Below are positions 59,101 through 64,000 of a DNA stretch of 64,000 nt, in pieces (within the stretch, counting starts at the first letter, position 1; every line of letters starts with the position of its first letter). The stretch is from Oscarella lobularis. Taxonomy: Eukaryota > Porifera > Homoscleromorpha > Homosclerophorida > Oscarellidae. Location of the stretch: assembly GCF_947507565.1 (NCBI RefSeq), contig NC_089178.1, positions 2,418,001 to 2,482,000 on the forward strand. Reading direction: 5' to 3'. The notes beneath the pieces are model-generated. The model was given only the letters and a program-made list of their open reading frames with translations, did no database searches and was not told the DNA's origin. The position numbers and the translations under genes were made by a program.

Positions 59101-60665
59101 TGGACACTAGAGAAGAGGAGAAATAGAGAAAACGGCTCGCGCTTTATGATCAGTCAGGATTATCGTTACCGTTGCTGAACATATCCGTTTCCTGCGTTTG
59201 GTCTTCTTTGCAATAGAGAACGCCAAACTTGAAGTTGACCGTGCCCTGTGCAAAAAGAACGAACGAACGTATGGGTGTTTGCGAAGCAAAACGAGTGGGG
59301 GGTCCCACTCACCTCCTGTTCTTCCAAAGTCAACAAGTCCTAAAAGAAAATATTATTCAGTTGTCCTACCGGAAACGAGACGCCTAATCGACTCACCTTT
59401 TGTATGGCTGGACTGGAAATTTCCCGCGGCGACTTGTCAAACTTCGTCATGTTGAACTGTCTGCGATGAAAAGGGCGACGTAACCGCAATGTCCGGTCGA
59501 AGCGCGTTCTCTTACTGCAAAACGGTCTTGTAGTTCACTGATTTTCCCGGTGTGTACGGAAAGCAGAGTCGAGTGTTGCCCTATAAAGGAGGAAACCCGG
59601 AAAGGTTCGCGCCCTTTTCGACTTTACGCGCGCGTCATTCGCACCTTTTTCTGCCAGAGGATACTCCTATACTGAACGCCGCCGTGATTGTCGGCGTCCG
59701 TGGCAACAACGGACAAAAAGAACGGGTTTCCCTTCGCGTCGCATCCGACAAAGTTCTGATGAACTGCACACGAAGGAAAGAAAAACGATAAGCACGCGTT
59801 TTCGAAGTGAATAACAGGCCAAATTCGTGGGTGATCTCGAGCGTGTGGGCGTGTTGATATAAGCACGTGCTGCTCGGCATGCGGAAGTGCCAACACCCCC
59901 CTTTCACACCCTTTCCCACTGTCTACTGTAGGTTCGCAAACTCCCTCGGTCTGTACCTTTTCCTAAGAAATACTTGAAGTACCAACGCGTCTCGATTTCG
60001 GGATTTTCCAAATAGGCGGCGGTCGTCGTTTTCGACGCGATCGAATCGAGCTGCGAACGAGAGAGAGGCGCGCCGATTGTGAAAAAAGGGAGGCTCACGG
60101 ATGTTCTCAGAATCACCTGTTCGAGTCCGTTTTCAACGCTCTGGCTTTCGATTCGAAAGCGCTTCGTCTGAGACGATCCGCTTCGCGCGTCGACGGTGGC
60201 GAGCTGTCGAGAAATAGTGTCCCCTTTTTGGTCGCGTTTGACGCCGCGCACCGCGCGCGCGCGCGTGGGACTTACCTCTTCGACGGAGCCGAACAGTTTT
60301 CGTGCCATAGCCGGACTTTGACGGCGTCGCGGCGAAATGAGCGAGTCGACCGACGCACTGTAAATAGATAGCGGAGATGAAGCGGCGAACAGCAGGCCGC
60401 AGACGCATGTAAACAAATAATGACGCGGATTCGGTCAAGTGCCCTCGAGGCGGGGAGGGATCGAATTATAGGGGGAGGAAGAATGGGGGCATGGCCTTTT
60501 CCTTTCTCTCACTCGCGAGTTGTGTGTTGACGCTTCGTAACACGATACGGATGGGCTAGCTAACGCGTATAAGTACCTGAGATGGCGAGTGTCGGCGATG
60601 CTGCGTTGTCGTCGTAGGACGGGTGGCGGCGTGTAGCAGCCGCGTTCGTAGATGTCTTCGTCCAT
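56116..60665 (-). CDS. GARNL3: GTPase-activating Rap/Ran-GAP domain-like 3
   Basis: Large cytoplasmic protein with a Rap-GAP domain and a C-terminal citron-homology (CNH) beta-propeller. The minus-strand start at 60665 ([17 protein letters not shown]) splices to [20 protein letters not shown]; upstream in-frame ATGs at 60761 and 60713 are possible. The Rap-GAP part (about 58400-59450) has [35 protein letters not shown] and the catalytic Asn-thumb segment [17 protein letters not shown] blades at 56700-58000 include [16 protein letters not shown] and [18 protein letters not shown]. The tail is Ser/Pro-rich and ends SVSLTSV. Keeping the Asn suggests an active GAP, but substrate specificity is unknown. 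Confidence 0.88.
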
Positions 60666-60884
60666 CGTTGAGGTTGAGTACTGTGAAGGTGCCGTTGCTG
60701 TGCGCCGACTCATATATACAGCGCGCCGTCCCACGGCGTCAGTTCGTGACCTTTCCGTCATCGCGGTTCAGTGTGTCCCGGAGACTTATTAGCTCATAAT
60801 TCCAAACGTCGAAAGGAGGACGAACCGAACACGAAAAAACGTAATGTGGGGGGATGGGGGTGGTACAAATGAAAATAAAGTACA

Positions 60885-64000
<3,116 letters not shown>

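Overview
This window comes from a compact, intron-rich animal genome. The gene content is metazoan: a WFIKKN-like secreted protein, PRDM factors, a TRAF, a receptor tyrosine phosphatase, KIF14, GARNL3 and the ciliary dynein factor DNAAF5. Introns are mostly about 50-100 bp with GT-AG ends, and neighbouring genes are often separated by less than 150 bp. No ribosomal, tRNA, CRISPR or clear transposon sequence was recognised. The gene set and compactness suggest an early-branching animal, perhaps a homoscleromorph sponge. This is inference: no marker gene fixes the species.

Left block (1-9.5 kb): the 5' end of an unrecognised minus-strand gene; a WAP/follistatin-like/Ig/NTR secreted protein with a cluster of alternative-looking microexons; C1orf52 and C9orf78/TLS1 homologues in head-to-head arrangement with 44 bp between start codons; then DNAAF5 starting 52 bp after C9orf78 ends. 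Second block (10-16 kb): two tandem PR-domain/C2H2 zinc-finger genes (PRDM12/14-like) that share an intron position inside the PR domain. Third block (16-35.5 kb): SLC26A11-like anion transporter, a small minus-strand ORF, a PLAT-ankyrin protein, METAP2, TRNT1, TM2D2, HMCES, IMMP2L, an ankyrin/polyproline protein and proteasome beta 7.

The interval 35.5-39.8 kb is the only gene-poor stretch. It holds a probable two-exon small gene, degenerate repeats with hairpins, a long precursor-miRNA-like hairpin and an inverted-repeat element enclosing two E2F-like sites. The right block (39.8-64 kb) holds GCLM, ALDH9A1, a TRAF, then four consecutive minus-strand genes: GOLGA2/GM130, KIF14, GARNL3 and an Ig-containing receptor tyrosine phosphatase that runs off the right edge.

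Most genes are housekeeping or cell-biological (splicing, tRNA maturation, protein N-terminal processing, glutathione synthesis, mitochondrial protease, proteasome, Golgi, cytokinesis). The signalling and regulatory genes are the PRDM pair, TRAF, RPTP and the WFIKKN-like protein. Exon boundaries were placed by eye from GT-AG signals, frame continuity and family similarity, so CDS coordinates are spans that include introns.
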